This document shows, piece after piece, positions 20,990 to 29,683 of a stretch of 64,000 nucleotides of DNA; within the stretch, counting starts at the first letter, position 1, and every line of letters begins with the position of its first letter. The DNA lies in NCBI GenBank assembly GCA_037349105.1, contig JAYJMM010000101.1:3348001-3412000 (forward strand), written 5' to 3'. Both the position numbers and the translations under genes were made by a program. This DNA is from Limnomonas spitsbergensis (taxonomy: Eukaryota > Chlorophyta > Chlorophyceae > Chlamydomonadales). The notes beneath the pieces were generated by a model, which saw only the letters and a program-made list of their open reading frames with translations, was not told where the DNA came from and searched no databases.

Positions 20990-23520
20990 GTGGAGCGCAT
21001 GAACTCCTCCATGGCCGTGCTAGGTCTGATGTAACCTCTAATGGCCGCTGCCAGGAGCCCCGCGGTGACAGCGTCCATAGGAAAGACCAAACTTGCTACT
21101 GCCTGCAGCGCTGCCTGTCTGTCAACACAGATGACTTCCCCCCGTGGTATGCACCAATGGTTTTGCAACCTGCATAGGCCGTCCGAGCGCGCGCCTGGAA
21201 GGGTTATCATGGCCTCGGTGGTGGCTGCCTCTGGCATGTCGGTACCTGCCAGGTACCACTGCACGAAGCATCGCCTGGGCCAGGGCTCACCAGGCTCTGG
21301 GCTTGGTGTGCCAAGGTCCTCTGCGTCTTCTACGGCGCTGAGGTCGCTGTCTCCCCAGTGGTCTGGGTCCTGCGGCCTCCGGTGGATATACCCGCCCCAC
21401 TGCTCTCTGTTGCTGGGTGCTTCCTCTTCCACCCTCGTCCTCTCTGTCGATCTGTCTGTCCGGCAGCTGCGGTGCCCGCTGCCTGCGGCTGGGGGTCGGC
21501 TGGTGACGCCCCCTGTGGCCCCCTGGGCCTGCAGCATGGGGCTGCTACCGCTTCCTTCCGCGGAAGCTGCTGGCCTTGGGCCTGCGGTGAGCTCCCCTGC
21601 CTCTGGAGTACCTGGGCACAACACGTCGGGGGGGTCGTAAATGCCTTGGGAAGGGTCGTCTGACTCCCCTTCCTGCCCAGAGGCCTCCCCTGACATCTCG
21701 GGGCCCCGGCTGTGGGAGCCGCCTTCTGAATCGCTGCTGCCCTGGTCTTCCCTGGCCCTGAGTGTGGCCAGGAAATTTGCGAGCAAGGCGAGCCACCCCT
21801 CTTGAGGGGCTGGTGCCCCCATGCGTCTCAGGTAGTCCAGGAGTTCTAGGGCATGGGCTGTGCTCTTAGGGGCGTCTGCGGGCATGGTCAGGAGGCCATT
21901 GGTGGCAATTGCCTCCACGGCCGCCCGCCAATGGTGGATTTGCTGGGGCACTTCTCCATTCCGTGCCTCCGTGGTTATCCCCTCCGGGTCTAACCCTGGC
22001 TCAGGCTCACGTCCCTCATGAAGGGCCAATGGTTGCCTTGCCTGCTCTTCCTGCCCTTCTAGGTATACGTCATCCCACTCCTGCTCAAACCAGGTGTCTG
22101 GTTCGTCGAACCCTGGGTCGTGCCCCCTGGGGATGGTGGCGAAGCACCCATGGGCCCCTTTGCCCGCCCACCTGGGTCCCTCCGGCGGTCCCGGCAGAAA
22201 GTTGGCGGGTGGGGCGCCTGCCTGCCTGGCTGCCCATACTTCGAATGGCTCGTCCTTGGCTGCCTCGAACAGGTCGCGGAGGCGTTCGCGCTGCTGGCTG
22301 CCGCTGGGGGGCTCCTCCTGCCTGAAGCGACTGTGTCCCGGGTTGTCCTGGGCTGGCGCTCGGCCCTCGCCCCCGCCGCTGGGTCTCCAAGGTTGGGCCT
22401 GCGTCTGGTTGCACTCGAAGGCGAAGTGGCCGCTGCCTCCGCACTTGTAGCATGCTTCTTTCTGGGTAGGGGGTGCTCTGCCGGTCCTTCCCCGGGCAGA
22501 GTCCTCCGGCGGTGCCCACCTGATCCTCCTGTTCTCCCCTGGCTCCTCGGCTGGTGATCGCCTAACGGGGCTGTGTGCCTGGCGTTGCCTGATGGGGCTT
22601 CTGGCTCTGCCCTGCGGCCAACGCTCGCCGTGGGGGCTGCGTGCCGCCTCCCCTTCCCAGTGCCCGCCGCTCCTGCCCTCGGGCTCTCTGCTGCCGTGGC
22701 GGGGTGGGTTGCCCGGGGTGACGGGACTGCGGCTTCGAGTTCTTCTGTTCCGGTTCTTGCCGTCTGGGCTGCGGGCCTCCCTGCCCCTGGGTCGCTGGTT
22801 GCCGCCGCTGACTCCCTGCGGGGGTGGGGGTGGCCTTCTGTCCGGCGATCCCGCCCGAGGCTGTTGTGCACCGGTTCTGTCCGCCGGTCCCTCCGGCCGG
22901 CGTCCGCCCTGGTGCTGCTCGGTGCTTGGAGCCCGCCGCTCCCTGCTGTGGCTACGGCGCTGTGGGCTCCTCCCCCTTGGCTGACGCTCTTCGGCGCTGG
23001 CGCTCCTGGGCGCCCTGCCGCTGTCGGGGTTGTGGTTTGGGCCGCTGCTTGACCCCCTTGCCCGTGGAGATGGGGTGCGGTTGGCCCTTGCCTTGGGGCG
23101 CTCGCTCTGCTTGGGCTGAGCACTATTGTCCCGTAGAGACTGCAACAGATCCTCCGGGTAGTCCCCTAGGGCAGGGTCGTTGAGCTCGTGCAGGACCTCC
23201 TGCACCTCAGTGGGCTTACCCCTGGGCGCTCCCTCTTCGCCGTCCTGTACTCCTCCCCTGGCTCCTTCGCTTGGCGCCGCGTCCTGCTGCGGGGGCTCGA
23301 CAGTCTTTTCTGCTGTAGGCTGCTGCCGCCTGGCCTCCCTTGCCTCGCTGCAGGCCTCCCGCTGGGCTTTACAGGGGCGATGGGGGCCGGGCTCTGGGGC
23401 TGCTTCTGTGCCCTTGTACTCCTCCTTGTACCTCCTTTTGAGCTCATTTACCTCTTTGATCCATCTGGCGCACTCGCCCCTCCACCGGGACATCTCCTTC
23501 TCTGAAGCTCCGTCCGCCAC
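20932..23520 (-). CDS. Retroelement ORF2, gag-like with zinc knuckle
   Basis: 862 open codons from a GTG, overlapping ORF1 by 73 nt in the -1 phase. The N-terminus is a charged coiled coil (SRWRGECARWIKEVNELKR) that continues the coil at the end of ORF1 if the frame shifts near 23.58 kb. A long Arg/Ser/Pro-rich segment follows, with SR-like repeats. A CCHC knuckle CYKCGGSGHFAFEC lies at about 22.46 kb. The C-terminal 100 residues lead into ORF3. Nucleic-acid binding or capsid roles are inferred from the knuckle and basic composition. Confidence 0.65.
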   Translation of the reverse strand: MADGASEKEMSRWRGECARWIKEVNELKRRYKEEYKGTEAAPEPGPHRPCKAQREACSEAREARRQQPTAEKTVEPPQQDAAPSEGARGGVQDGEEGAPRGKPTEVQEVLHELNDPALGDYPEDLLQSLRDNSAQPKQSERPKARANRTPSPRARGSSSGPNHNPDSGRAPRSASAEERQPRGRSPQRRSHSRERRAPSTEQHQGGRRPEGPADRTGAQQPRAGSPDRRPPPPPQGVSGGNQRPRGREARSPDGKNRNRRTRSRSPVTPGNPPRHGSREPEGRSGGHWEGEAARSPHGERWPQGRARSPIRQRQAHSPVRRSPAEEPGENRRIRWAPPEDSARGRTGRAPPTQKEACYKCGGSGHFAFECNQTQAQPWRPSGGGEGRAPAQDNPGHSRFRQEEPPSGSQQRERLRDLFEAAKDEPFEVWAARQAGAPPANFLPGPPEGPRWAGKGAHGCFATIPRGHDPGFDEPDTWFEQEWDDVYLEGQEEQARQPLALHEGREPEPGLDPEGITTEARNGEVPQQIHHWRAAVEAIATNGLLTMPADAPKSTAHALELLDYLRRMGAPAPQEGWLALLANFLATLRAREDQGSSDSEGGSHSRGPEMSGEASGQEGESDDPSQGIYDPPDVLCPGTPEAGELTAGPRPAASAEGSGSSPMLQAQGATGGVTSRPPAAGSGHRSCRTDRSTERTRVEEEAPSNREQWGGYIHRRPQDPDHWGDSDLSAVEDAEDLGTPSPEPGEPWPRRCFVQWYLAGTDMPEAATTEAMITLPGARSDGLCRLQNHWCIPRGEVICVDRQAALQAVASLVFPMDAVTAGLLAAAIRGYIRPSTAMEEFMRSTWITPGPSTQTASASSWAA

Positions 23521-26500
23521 AGCCCGGGCCTGTTCCGTCTTGAAGGCATATATGTCTGCTTCCCTGCTGGCGATTTCTGCCTGGCTGCGGTCCGGATGGC
23601 CCTGCGCAGGACCTGGACCTGGGCCTCCAGGCTGCTGACGACGGCTGCCCTGGGAACGTCCTTGTCCGCCTGCAGCTCAGTTTCCGAGTCGGTGATTCCC
23701 TCATCGCTGGAGCTGGTGTCCCGAGTGTGCGCAGCCGGGGAGCCTGGCTGGCAGCTGCCTCTGCTGTACGAGTCTTCTCCCCGGCCCGGCTCGTTCTCCA
23801 GGAGCTCCCTTAGCCGCCGCTCGCATTCCTGGTCCGTATGCGATCTGCGCATGTCGCAATACGCGCAGGGGCCGTCCCTGTTGCGCAGGGTACCCCTGAC
23901 CTCCTGTCGGGCGGTGTGCTCCTGCTCCATGGCTAGCCTCGCCTTGTCCCGTGCTGCTACGGGAGGGTCCACGGCTTTGCCGCCCTTGTCTCCGCTGACG
24001 GACCGGCTCCCGGTGCCCCTGGTACCGTCCGGGTCCGCCGGCGCCGCGTGAGCCTGGGTACTGGCTACTGGGCTTGCCTCTGGCGCTGCAGCAGGGGTGG
24101 CTCCCTTTTGCCCTGCTTGCTGGCGTGCTGCCTCAGCCCCTGCGCCACGGGCCCCCTTGGCCCTGGCCTGCCTGGCCCCTTCTGGTGCCGCCGCAGGTGC
24201 CTCTGCTGCGGGCAGACGGACGACGCGGTTTGCGACGACTGTGGTTTGCGTCGCAGGACCGCCTCCTGTACCTGTCACCATGGCACATTGTGGGGTCAAG
24301 TCTGGGTTCATCTCGCCCCAATCTGCCGGCCACTCCTCAGGCACCCAGGCGGGGTCGTCCAAGCCTGCCCAAGTTGCCGCGGCCGCCTGGTGGGCTCCTG
24401 CTGGTGATATCAGTTCTAGCGGCAGGGTAAGCCCATCGGCCCCCCCTTGAGGGAACAGGGTCAGGCGCCCTGCGGCTTCTAGGATTCCCCCATACTTGAG
24501 GAATTCGGGGTTCCCCACCAGGTGCTCATACGCGTCAGGAGGCGTCTTGACCACCCTGACCGCTGCTTTCTCCACGATCGCATCCGGGCTTCCATACCCG
24601 TACACGACGTAGATGAACAGAATCCCGTATAGGTCTGCTCCTGCATTATCGGTTGTCCTGATCTTTTCATCCGTCCGTACCAGCTTGGCCCCCATGGCTA
24701 CCAGCTGTTCTGCTATGTTGACTGTGATGACATGGCATGAACATGCCGTGTCCATCAGTGCCTTCTGGGCCACCAGCACCTTCCCTTTCACCATGAGGCC
24801 TACGCACTGGCTGTAGTCTCGCCTGTCGTTAGTGAAGTATTGCAGCCTCGGGCTGACGGTGATCTTACGACCCTGACCTATCCAACCCGGCTCACCACGG
24901 ACAGGCGTGACTCCCATGGGCATGGTGGTGTGCGCCAGCGCTGTAAGCCGTTCGTTGATGTAGCCCACTTGCGCACGGACATCGCACAGGCCGTCAGCTA
25001 GTCGTCTAAGAGCAAGCCTTTTTTCTCCCTTCCTGGAAGGGTGTTCCATAACCACCGGCTCCTCCTCCTCCTCACTGCTAGAGGAGGGTCTAAAGGACCG
25101 GGGCCTGGCGTTGTGGGCGGCCTGCTTGTACTCTCCAGGCTTGGGCGCCAGCCCGACCTGCGTCAGTAGGGCCACGGATTCGCTGAGCATTTCGGCCACC
25201 GTCTGGTGCCACCCATCCGGCTCAGCGAGCGCGGAGGGGCCAGAAAGGTGGGACAAATGAGCTGACTGCTGGCCTTGCCCCGCCTGCCCCTGCGGCTGCC
25301 TCTGGGCCGGCCTGCCTCCTTGGTTTCTGTCATAGGTCCTGTTGGCGGGTGGACCCTGCGGTCTTGGAGGCGGCGGGTACTGCTGTTGAGGCGGCCGCGC
25401 CTGCCCCGTGGTAATGTCAGTGGCCAGGGGAGCAGGGCGGCGTTCGTCTCTAGCCCTGGGAGTCCTGCAGTCCCTTGCCAGGTGGTCCAGGCTGCCGCAT
25501 TGGAAGCAGGCCTTGGGGGCGCCCCCAGTGTTGTGGGTGCTGGTTGTCAAGGCTGTGGCTTGGTCGGCCCACGTGACGCCCTTGGCTCTGCCTTCCTGCC
25601 TGGCAGGCTGGTTGCTGTGCTGGTATGGCACGACTCCTGGTCCATCCCCTCTGGGCCTGGCTTCCCACTGGCTGGGCCGATCTCGTCTGCCGCGTCCCGC
25701 CTGCTGCTCTCCCTGGCTCCTCTGCTGATGGTCTCCCGGCCCCTGCCTGGTGTCCATGGCAGCTAGGTCCCCCAATTCCAGGGCGAACCTCTCCCACAGC
25801 AGCACCTGCTGCGTCAGGACCTCTACCTGGGCCTCGTCTGTCATGTGCAGGTATCCTGGCACGGTCATGATAAAAGCTGTCAGCTTCACTCTGACTGCCC
25901 CCGGCAGCCCTTCGTAGAACATGTGGGCCACCGAATGCCTCCTGCCGAAGTGGTCCACTGCGTCTCTGGAGATTTGCAACAGCTCTTCTGTAGACATGAC
26001 TCGAAAGGCAAATGCTTCCACGGTCTCCTCTGGCTTGACGCCTGGATCCAAGGTGGTCTTGACCCCTAGCTTGAGGCCGGTGATTGCTGCCCTCTCATCT
26101 GAAGTTGGCTTGCCCACCTCCCTTTGGACCACCCTGATCCACAGGGTGAGCAAGGATACCTCGCAGGGCGGCTCAACCGCTGGGGCTCTCCATGCCCCCT
26201 GGATCCGCTCGACCTCCCTGGAAGCTTTGTCTCCTTGGGGTGCTGATCGTATGGCGACCACCAGTGGCCCCACGCAGGCCGGCTTGGCTGTCCACATGCC
26301 CTCCAAGGAGCGGACCAACAGGGCCATGGCTGAGGGAGACTGGCAAGACCCTGCAATCTCTCCAGCCACCACTGCCAGGGCTGGCGGCTCGTCCGAGAAA
26401 GCCAGGCGGTTGTGCGAGCCCCAAGAGCTGCAGGCCTGGCAGTATTGCCTGGCTGCGACTGCCCCCGGTTGGGACATGTCCAGCACTGGCACATTGCCCT

Positions 26501-28766
26501 GAATGTTGGGGATCTTGGTGAACCGTGTTCCCCCAGCCAACTGCAGGATCATCTGTTGCTGCAGCCGTATGTTTGTCTCCGCCTGTTCCTGGGCTAACCT
26601 TTCCCTTCTATGTCTCGCAGATTCCCTGCCGGAGCCTGGGCCGTGCCCCTCTGTATCCTCCGAGCCTGATATGCTGGGGTCCGAGCCAGATCCGCCGCCG
26701 CCGTTCCTGGTCGGGCCCTGCCTGCGCCGATCCCGCTGGTCTCTGCGGTCTGCGCTCAGGTGGGACCCTCCGCCGGATGGCCTGCTGCCCTCCGAAGGCT
26801 GCCTTGCTGGGTCCTGGCGCCTACCCCCCTCTGACTCCGCCTGTCTGCTGGGCTGGTAGCTGCCATGCCTGCCGGGCTGCGTTCCACCCGTGTACTCCCT
26901 TGCCTCGGAAGCTGACAGGCAGTCGTCCCTGCTTTCCTGTCTTTGCTGGTAGTCTCCCCCTGTGGAGCCTGCCGGGTTGATTTCCTGAACGACCCGCCTT
27001 CCTTGGCTGGGGCCTTGGCTCCTCTCCGGCCTGCCATGTGCCTGTGCTGCTTGTCCTCGCAGGAACTCAGCAATGTGGTCCACCTGGCTTTCTTGGCCGC
27101 TGTGCTGATCCACGAAGCGCAACAAGTCGTGAGATTCTTGCCTGCTGGCCCTTCTTGGCGCTGGGTCCTGCTGGAAGCCGGTTGTCCTGGGCTGTTCGCT
27201 GGCCGCTGGGCTGCTGGGTCTGGGTCTGCGCTCTACGTCCAGCCGCTGGTTTCGGAGGCTGGGCTCACTGCTGGCTTCCAGGCGCTCCCATCTGGCTTGG
27301 CTTGCAGCAGGAATGGTCCCTTCCGTCTGCTGCTGCCATTGCACCTCCCTGCGGTTGTCTTGCTGTAGTCTGGATGCCTCGAACCCTTCCCACTCCTCGA
27401 GCTCCCCTTGCTCTGATTCGGGCTCCTCCAGATCCCCTGCTGTGCCGTTGCACCACCCGTCGGCAAAGGCCTTGACAGCCAGGGCCGCCTCTGGCCCTGC
27501 TGCTCCTCTGGACACTCTGCGCAGGGCCGCCAGCAGCGTTGCCCGGTCCTGCCCCGTGTGCGGGATGCCCATAAGGGCCTTTGTTGCCCATTCCGCCAGG
27601 TGGTGGCTTTGGAACTCCTCGATGGCCTGGGTCTGATCGCTGAGGTGGACGAAACACCTGGAGCACACCTGCTGCCATAGCCGCGCTGCCCATTGCAGGA
27701 TGTCTGCCCATCCGATGGGCTGGAGTCCTGGTGGTTCTGCCGCACCCGGCTGGCTTACGCTCCCTGCGCGTTCTCCCACTGCCGGGCGCCGCTCCCCTGG
27801 GATAGGCGTCCACTCTGGATTGCTGAAATATCCGTAAAGGCTGTTAGCCTGGCCGCTGCCCTCCTTTTCCCTGCTGTTGCCCTCTGCCACGCCTTCCTGT
27901 CTTGGCCTGTTTGCACTGGCTGGGAACCTGGACTGGGGTGTGCCGTATGTCGATGCCTCTGTTGCTTCCTCTGCCGGGATGCGGGGCGGCCTTGCCTGTT
28001 TCACCCTGTGCAGATCTGGCCTGGGCGGGATTCCCGTTGGCGCCTGCATTCCTCCGTGCTGATCTGGCGGCACTACCTTGGCGTGTGGACCAGCCCGCGG
28101 CTGCCATACTCTGGTAGCCTGCGTTGTCGTGGCCTGTGTGTCGCTGTATTTCTGCAGCTCCCGCAGCCCCCCTGTTGTTCCTGCTGACTCCTCTTGGGAC
28201 TGCTGTTCGCTGGATCTCGTCCGCTCCATCCTGACCACTGTTGACTGGACCATCCCCCTGACCACTGCGGGTTCAAGCTGGGGCTCCTGGTCTGGTCTGG
28301 GCTCAGCCTCGCCTCTTTCCCTTTCTGCCTCCGCAGGCAGGTCATCCGGAGGTCGTGCTGGCCCGCCACCCTCTCCTACACCACCGGTCTGAGACCTCAC
28401 AGTGGGTGGCTCTGAGGTCGGGTCCAGGGACTCATCGTCGGGAACCGGCCATTGCTCTTCCTCCTGGCTTGGGCCAGGGGGGATGCGCGCGATGCCGCCT
28501 CGTCCGATACCCCTGCGTGTCACTTGAACTTGCACCATACCCGCATCCAAGGTTTGGGAGCTGTCGGCCCCTTGGACCTTGTTTTCCCCTATGCCTGCAT
28601 ATTCACCTTCTGACAATCCAATGGCAATTTGCCTAGCTTCTTCTGCTACGGCTGCATTGATGGGTGTCATGGGGTCATTTCCTGGTTCCATTCCTCTCAC
28701 TCGCGCGCTGCGTCTTGCAGCTTCTGGGTGCAGGTGACGATCAGGATCTACAACTGCGTCCTGCAT
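23448..28766 (-). CDS. Retroelement ORF1, gag with retropepsin-like domain
   Basis: 1772 codons from a true ATG (28766-28764), the only ORF of the element that starts with one. The N-terminal half is Gln/Arg/Glu-rich, with a helical gag-like region around 26.0-26.4 kb (EVSLLTLWIRVVQREV, AFAFRVMSTEELLQISRDA, HMFYEGLPGAVRVKLTAFI) typical of Gypsy gag. A CCHC knuckle CFQCGSLDHLARDC lies at about residue 1085. At about residue 1334 comes ALMDTACSCHVIT, a retropepsin-like D-T-A active site with downstream hydrophobic strands. The C-terminal third is Ala/Arg-rich and ends in a coiled coil. At 1772 residues this is several times longer than usual gag proteins. Confidence 0.8.
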   Translation of the reverse strand: MQDAVVDPDRHLHPEAARRSARVRGMEPGNDPMTPINAAVAEEARQIAIGLSEGEYAGIGENKVQGADSSQTLDAGMVQVQVTRRGIGRGGIARIPPGPSQEEEQWPVPDDESLDPTSEPPTVRSQTGGVGEGGGPARPPDDLPAEAERERGEAEPRPDQEPQLEPAVVRGMVQSTVVRMERTRSSEQQSQEESAGTTGGLRELQKYSDTQATTTQATRVWQPRAGPHAKVVPPDQHGGMQAPTGIPPRPDLHRVKQARPPRIPAEEATEASTYGTPQSRFPASANRPRQEGVAEGNSREKEGSGQANSLYGYFSNPEWTPIPGERRPAVGERAGSVSQPGAAEPPGLQPIGWADILQWAARLWQQVCSRCFVHLSDQTQAIEEFQSHHLAEWATKALMGIPHTGQDRATLLAALRRVSRGAAGPEAALAVKAFADGWCNGTAGDLEEPESEQGELEEWEGFEASRLQQDNRREVQWQQQTEGTIPAASQARWERLEASSEPSLRNQRLDVERRPRPSSPAASEQPRTTGFQQDPAPRRASRQESHDLLRFVDQHSGQESQVDHIAEFLRGQAAQAHGRPERSQGPSQGRRVVQEINPAGSTGGDYQQRQESRDDCLSASEAREYTGGTQPGRHGSYQPSRQAESEGGRRQDPARQPSEGSRPSGGGSHLSADRRDQRDRRRQGPTRNGGGGSGSDPSISGSEDTEGHGPGSGRESARHRRERLAQEQAETNIRLQQQMILQLAGGTRFTKIPNIQGNVPVLDMSQPGAVAARQYCQACSSWGSHNRLAFSDEPPALAVVAGEIAGSCQSPSAMALLVRSLEGMWTAKPACVGPLVVAIRSAPQGDKASREVERIQGAWRAPAVEPPCEVSLLTLWIRVVQREVGKPTSDERAAITGLKLGVKTTLDPGVKPEETVEAFAFRVMSTEELLQISRDAVDHFGRRHSVAHMFYEGLPGAVRVKLTAFIMTVPGYLHMTDEAQVEVLTQQVLLWERFALELGDLAAMDTRQGPGDHQQRSQGEQQAGRGRRDRPSQWEARPRGDGPGVVPYQHSNQPARQEGRAKGVTWADQATALTTSTHNTGGAPKACFQCGSLDHLARDCRTPRARDERRPAPLATDITTGQARPPQQQYPPPPRPQGPPANRTYDRNQGGRPAQRQPQGQAGQGQQSAHLSHLSGPSALAEPDGWHQTVAEMLSESVALLTQVGLAPKPGEYKQAAHNARPRSFRPSSSSEEEEEPVVMEHPSRKGEKRLALRRLADGLCDVRAQVGYINERLTALAHTTMPMGVTPVRGEPGWIGQGRKITVSPRLQYFTNDRRDYSQCVGLMVKGKVLVAQKALMDTACSCHVITVNIAEQLVAMGAKLVRTDEKIRTTDNAGADLYGILFIYVVYGYGSPDAIVEKAAVRVVKTPPDAYEHLVGNPEFLKYGGILEAAGRLTLFPQGGADGLTLPLELISPAGAHQAAAATWAGLDDPAWVPEEWPADWGEMNPDLTPQCAMVTGTGGGPATQTTVVANRVVRLPAAEAPAAAPEGARQARAKGARGAGAEAARQQAGQKGATPAAAPEASPVASTQAHAAPADPDGTRGTGSRSVSGDKGGKAVDPPVAARDKARLAMEQEHTARQEVRGTLRNRDGPCAYCDMRRSHTDQECERRLRELLENEPGRGEDSYSRGSCQPGSPAAHTRDTSSSDEGITDSETELQADKDVPRAAVVSSLEAQVQVLRRAIRTAARQKSPAGKQTYMPSRRNRPGLWRTELQRRRCPGGGASAPDGSKR

Positions 28767-29434
28767 TGTACTACTGCTGGGTGCTGAGCAGCTGTGTCGG
28801 CTCGCTGTGTGGGCTCACAGCAACTGGTCACTAGCTCAAAGCCTGCTTCCGTTCTCCTCTACCTTCTGCAGGCTGGTTAGGCGGTGCTAGACAGGTCAAG
28901 CACGGGTAAATTTTTTTAAACTGGTTCTGGCGGGTATTTTCACCTTCTGGACTGCTGTCTCGTCCGCTATCTTGCCGGTCTCGTCCGCTATTCCTCCGCT
29001 GATTCGTCGCGCAGCTTCCTCCTCAATCTCCGCAGGTCCCGCTCGGGCTGCAATCTGCAGCTTCGGATATTCCTGCACACAGTCTTGGGTTGCCTGCTTT
29101 TAAACTCGGATCCCGGATCCTTGCTCACTTCTGTCAACACGCAGGTTGTGCACTCTACCACGGATGCAGGCCACGTGCACAGGCAATATCAGCTGGGTTT
29201 ATAACTCCACAGCCTGATCTTCAAGCTACGTCTGCTTCTGGGTTGCCACGCCCAGCGCAAGCAGGTATTGACTTGGGTTCTATGGAGAATCCTCTGCTAA
29301 GTGATTTCGAGCTGTCCAAGGCAGTTCCGCTGTCTTCAAAAAGAAATTCAAGTTCACAGCACATGCACCTTTAGCAGGATTCGTTGGATCAAGCTGATCA
29401 GGCTTAGACCCACTTCGTTCCTTTTAAGTGGACA
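28767..29434 (-). other. Leader between A1 repeat and ORF1
   Basis: Non-coding on current evidence. The outer edge, 29412-29434, is a perfect inverted copy (23 nt) of 10856-10878 in A2 and 32322-32344 in A1. I found no clear tRNA primer-binding site next to A1. Confidence 0.5.
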
Positions 29435-29683
29435 CGCGATGGTTGCTTCGGGTCCGTGGCGGACTTCTTCCCCACTGAGTGGCGGACACCTACGGGCGGA
29501 CTCAGCGTCTACACGCTGGCCGCGAATGCGCTGCGCGTTAAGCTGTGGCTGGAACTTCTAGATGACAGGCGCGGAGCTGGCCGCTTGTAGAGCTGAGACT
29601 AATGGCCTGTCGGGTCGCGAACCCTGCAGGTCGTTAAGAGTCACTTACCGCGTGTAGCGGGCGAAGCCGTAGCCGTAGGGCTG
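29435..29683 (-). repeat. Terminal repeat A1, inner block
   Basis: Matches 10441-10688 of A2 apparently without mismatch, from CGCGATGGTTGC to GCCGTAGCCGTAG. It marks the internal boundary of the 5' repeat. Confidence 0.88.

Noticed and set aside
11320..29434. Simple nested insertion of an ordinary LTR retrotransposon into an 874-bp element
   Set aside because: Kept only as an alternative: I found no paired LTRs at these ends, only CGC is duplicated, and the split-repeat reading explains A1, B1, A2 and B2 together. Not fully excluded.
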